Positions 62,188 through 64,000 of a stretch of DNA of 64,000 nt are shown here, one piece after another. Below the pieces are notes generated by a model, which saw nothing but the letters and a program-made list of their open reading frames with translations, did no database searches and was not told the DNA's origin. How positions within the stretch are numbered: position 1 is the first letter of the stretch; every line of letters starts with the position of its first letter. This stretch comes from Clavibacter sepedonicus (lineage in GTDB: Bacteria; Actinomycetota; Actinomycetes; Actinomycetales; Microbacteriaceae), in assembly GCF_000069225.1 (NCBI RefSeq), contig NC_010407.1, forward strand, positions 1,922,001 to 1,986,000, written 5' to 3'. The position numbers and the translations under genes were made by a program.

Positions 62188-64000
62188 CTACCACGCGCCC
62201 AGGACTATGGCGGTAGCGAGGACCGCAAGACCGAGGGCAACGACGAGGAGGACAGCGAGGGGGATCAAGAACGCGAATTGCCCGGTCAGGTCGAACGAGT
62301 TGACCGGATCGTTCGGATACGCGTAGTCGTCATCCGTCCCACCCAGCACCGGATCCACCTGCAGGAACCGACCCAGCGCCGCGACGTACTGCCTCGCACC
62401 CATCTCGATGGTCGCGATGCCACCCAGGTGCTCCGACAGCTTCTGGTGCTGACCCAGCCACCCGTAGTCCGCGTTCCCCTGCTGCGTGTCCAGACCCGAC
62501 TGGTTCGCCGCCACCGTGCCCAGCGCACCCGTCTTCGGATCCTCGACCTGACCGAACGGGTCGTACACCGCGAGCCCCGGCGCACGCGTCCCGGCCTGAT
62601 CCGCCGTGACGAGGATGTCACCGTGGATGCCCGGGTACGACCACACGGCCGACCCGTTGCGGAACTCCGCCGTCACCCCACCCGGCAGCGGCAGATCCCA
62701 CTCGGTCGCCGTGCTCGAGACGTCGAGCACGAAGTCCGGCGCATCGCCGCTCCCCGTGAAGCCGTAGCGCGTGACCGTCGTCACGCCCGCCGCGGTCACC
62801 TCCGTCCGCTGCACGATCCGGTCGGTCGCGTCGCGCATGTAGGAGACCGACGCACCGTCGGCCAGCTTGGTGGCCGTGTGCCGGTCCCCGCCGTCGTACG
62901 ACAGGGTCTCGTCGGCGAGCTGCACCGTGTTGCCGTGCGCGTCGTAGACGAGCTGCGCCGCGCTCAGCGAGCGGTTCACCGGTGATGCGTCCGCCGGGGC
63001 GTTCGTCACCGTGGTGCCCAGGAGCCGGTCCGCGCCATCGTAGCAGGACGCCACCGTGGTGGGCGTCCCGCCGTCGAGCACGTCGGACGAGGCCGTCCGG
63101 TTGCCGTTCCGACCGGCCGCCGCGACCGCGCCGGCCTGGGTGCACGCCGAGGATCCGGCGAGCGCATCGAACCCGTAGGTCAGACGGTGGTGCGGGATCA
63201 CCGCGGTAACGAGTCGCCCGGCGGCGTCGTACGAGTACGTCGAGACGTTGCTCGTCGTGCCGTCGCTCGTGGTGTCCTGGAGCACGTCGCCCGCCTGCGA
63301 GCGGATGACCCGATCGGTGACGGCGGTCTGCTTCCCGGGGAACGACCAGCCGATCCCGGTCACCGCGCCTGCGCCGTTCCGCGTGATCTCGGAGAGCGAC
63401 GAGTCGTTGCCGGCGCCGTTCGCACCCGACGGGTAGGAGATGCCCGTGAGCTCGCCCTTCGCGTACGTGGGATCGGCGATGACCTTGCCGTCCACGCGCA
63501 TCACGTCGACCCGGGAGTCGATGTCGTACTCGTAGGAGGTGGTGTGCGCGGTGCCGGAGGGCGGCGTCGCGACCGTCGAGGTGACCCGGCCCGCCGCGTC
63601 GTACGACATGGTCGTGACCGTGCCCCAGACGTCGGTGTACTTGACAGCCTGCCCGAGGAGGTTCGCGACCGTCGTGACGGTGCCACCACTCGTGGATCCG
63701 GTGACAGATCCGTCCGAGACCGCTCCGGTGAGCGGATCCCCGCCGACCGCGTAGTCCGTCTTCTCCGTGCGCGCCGCGACCGACCCGAAGGCGGCCGTGG
63801 TGCTCGAGGTGGCGCGCCCGCGGGCGTCGTAGCTCGTGCACGACCAGTCGGCGTCGCCGGAGCGTTTGGATCCGATCGCGCGCCCCATCACGTCGTAGAC
63901 GAACGAGGTGACGATGGCGTCGCCCGATGCGGGCTTCGCTCCGGTGGTGGTCTTCGTCCCCCCGTACTGCGGCGTGGAGGCGTCGACGCCGCAGACCTTG
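62188..64000 (-). CDS. RHS repeat-associated core protein, 3' part (continues beyond window)
   Basis: About 604 codons of a large Rhs/YD-repeat protein are visible; the 5' part lies beyond 64000. YD repeats such as YDAAGRVTST, YDVMGRAIGS and YDAAGRLVTA, many GRxT-type turns and the closing core motif GRFLQVDPVLGGTDDDYAYP, then DPVNSFDLTG, are present. After it a hydrophobic stretch (FLIPLAVLLVVALGLAVLAT) ends at TAG 62188-62190, and the toxin tip continues in frame. Rhs proteins form a cocoon that carries the C-terminal toxin; in Gram-positives they are exported and act on neighbouring cells. Confidence 0.9.
   Translation of the reverse strand, partial: KVCGVDASTPQYGGTKTTTGAKPASGDAIVTSFVYDVMGRAIGSKRSGDADWSCTSYDARGRATSSTTAAFGSVAARTEKTDYAVGGDPLTGAVSDGSVTGSTSGGTVTTVANLLGQAVKYTDVWGTVTTMSYDAAGRVTSTVATPPSGTAHTTSYEYDIDSRVDVMRVDGKVIADPTYAKGELTGISYPSGANGAGNDSSLSEITRNGAGAVTGIGWSFPGKQTAVTDRVIRSQAGDVLQDTTSDGTTSNVSTYSYDAAGRLVTAVIPHHRLTYGFDALAGSSACTQAGAVAAAGRNGNRTASSDVLDGGTPTTVASCYDGADRLLGTTVTNAPADASPVNRSLSAAQLVYDAHGNTVQLADETLSYDGGDRHTATKLADGASVSYMRDATDRIVQRTEVTAAGVTTVTRYGFTGSGDAPDFVLDVSSTATEWDLPLPGGVTAEFRNGSAVWSYPGIHGDILVTADQAGTRAPGLAVYDPFGQVEDPKTGALGTVAANQSGLDTQQGNADYGWLGQHQKLSEHLGGIATIEMGARQYVAALGRFLQVDPVLGGTDDDYAYPNDPVNSFDLTGQFAFLIPLAVLLVVALGLAVLATAIVLGAW

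Noticed and set aside
1..64000. tRNA, rRNA or other structural RNA genes
   Set aside because: No cloverleaf, rRNA or RNase P/SRP-like sequence was noticed in any gap; only the T-box leader has recognisable RNA signatures.

Overview
The window is high-GC DNA (most genes use G or C at almost every third codon position) from an actinobacterium. Gene order (rne, ndk, folC, ileS; truB, ribF; rbfA, infB, ylxR, nusA, proS; dxr, rseP, ispG), leaderless -10 boxes of the TANNNT type, an actinobacterial ileS T-box, a mycothiol-type isomerase fold protein and CTAG-targeting IS481 elements all fit Microbacteriaceae. Clavibacter is my best guess at genus level (inference, not proven).

Layout. 1-7600: start of rne, a VKOR-family membrane protein, then ndk and a translationally coupled ileS-folC-DUF4233 operon headed by an isoleucine T-box leader. 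7588-8641: an IS481-type element butted against the ileS -10 box. 8770-17700: mixed accessory and housekeeping genes (TetR, SGNH hydrolase, SDR/DUF2867, SRPBCC, ROK kinase, CynX-type MFS, mycothiol-fold protein, a frameshifted TipA-type MerR, a VOC protein). 17761-23150: ribF, two small membrane proteins, truB, panE-like, a degenerate kinase-like protein, mutY. 23190-30174: translation and transcription block rbfA, infB, ylxR, nusA, proS, with a 51-bp tandem repeat between rbfA and infB. 30206-34936: oleA-oleBC-oleD, the long-chain olefin (head-to-head hydrocarbon) pathway with an OleB-OleC fusion. 35043-42078: ispG, rseP, dxr and an FKBP lipoprotein on the minus strand, split by a plus-strand Ser/Thr kinase and lipoprotein pair. 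42248-43302: a second IS481 copy. 43303-47555: broken XRE-cupin regulator, methyltransferase, DUF4184, DEAD-box helicase. 47596-49052: an IS30-type element inside the helicase terminator hairpin. 49117-55341: small secreted and membrane proteins, GNAT, hydrolases, TetR, and an ArsC / CmtR / cation-efflux cluster. 55344-58634: a large secreted SASA-type esterase with seven repeats, interrupted by one TAG. 58961-60104: DUF3817 and YitT proteins. 60231-64000: the 3' part of an Rhs polymorphic toxin with an AT-rich RNase-like tip separated by an in-frame TAG, followed by three overlapping small genes that are immunity candidates.

Most notable: (i) the Rhs locus with an interrupted toxin tip and a coupled immunity-like cluster; (ii) three open frames broken by a single TAG each; (iii) three IS insertions at functional regulatory points (ileS -10 box, a gene stop codon, the loop of a terminator), explained in two cases by CTAG target choice in a genome where I see CTAG only outside genes or at stops; (iv) a mosaic IS481 copy; (v) a set of genes whose -10 box lies 6-7 nt from the start codon, implying leaderless mRNAs.
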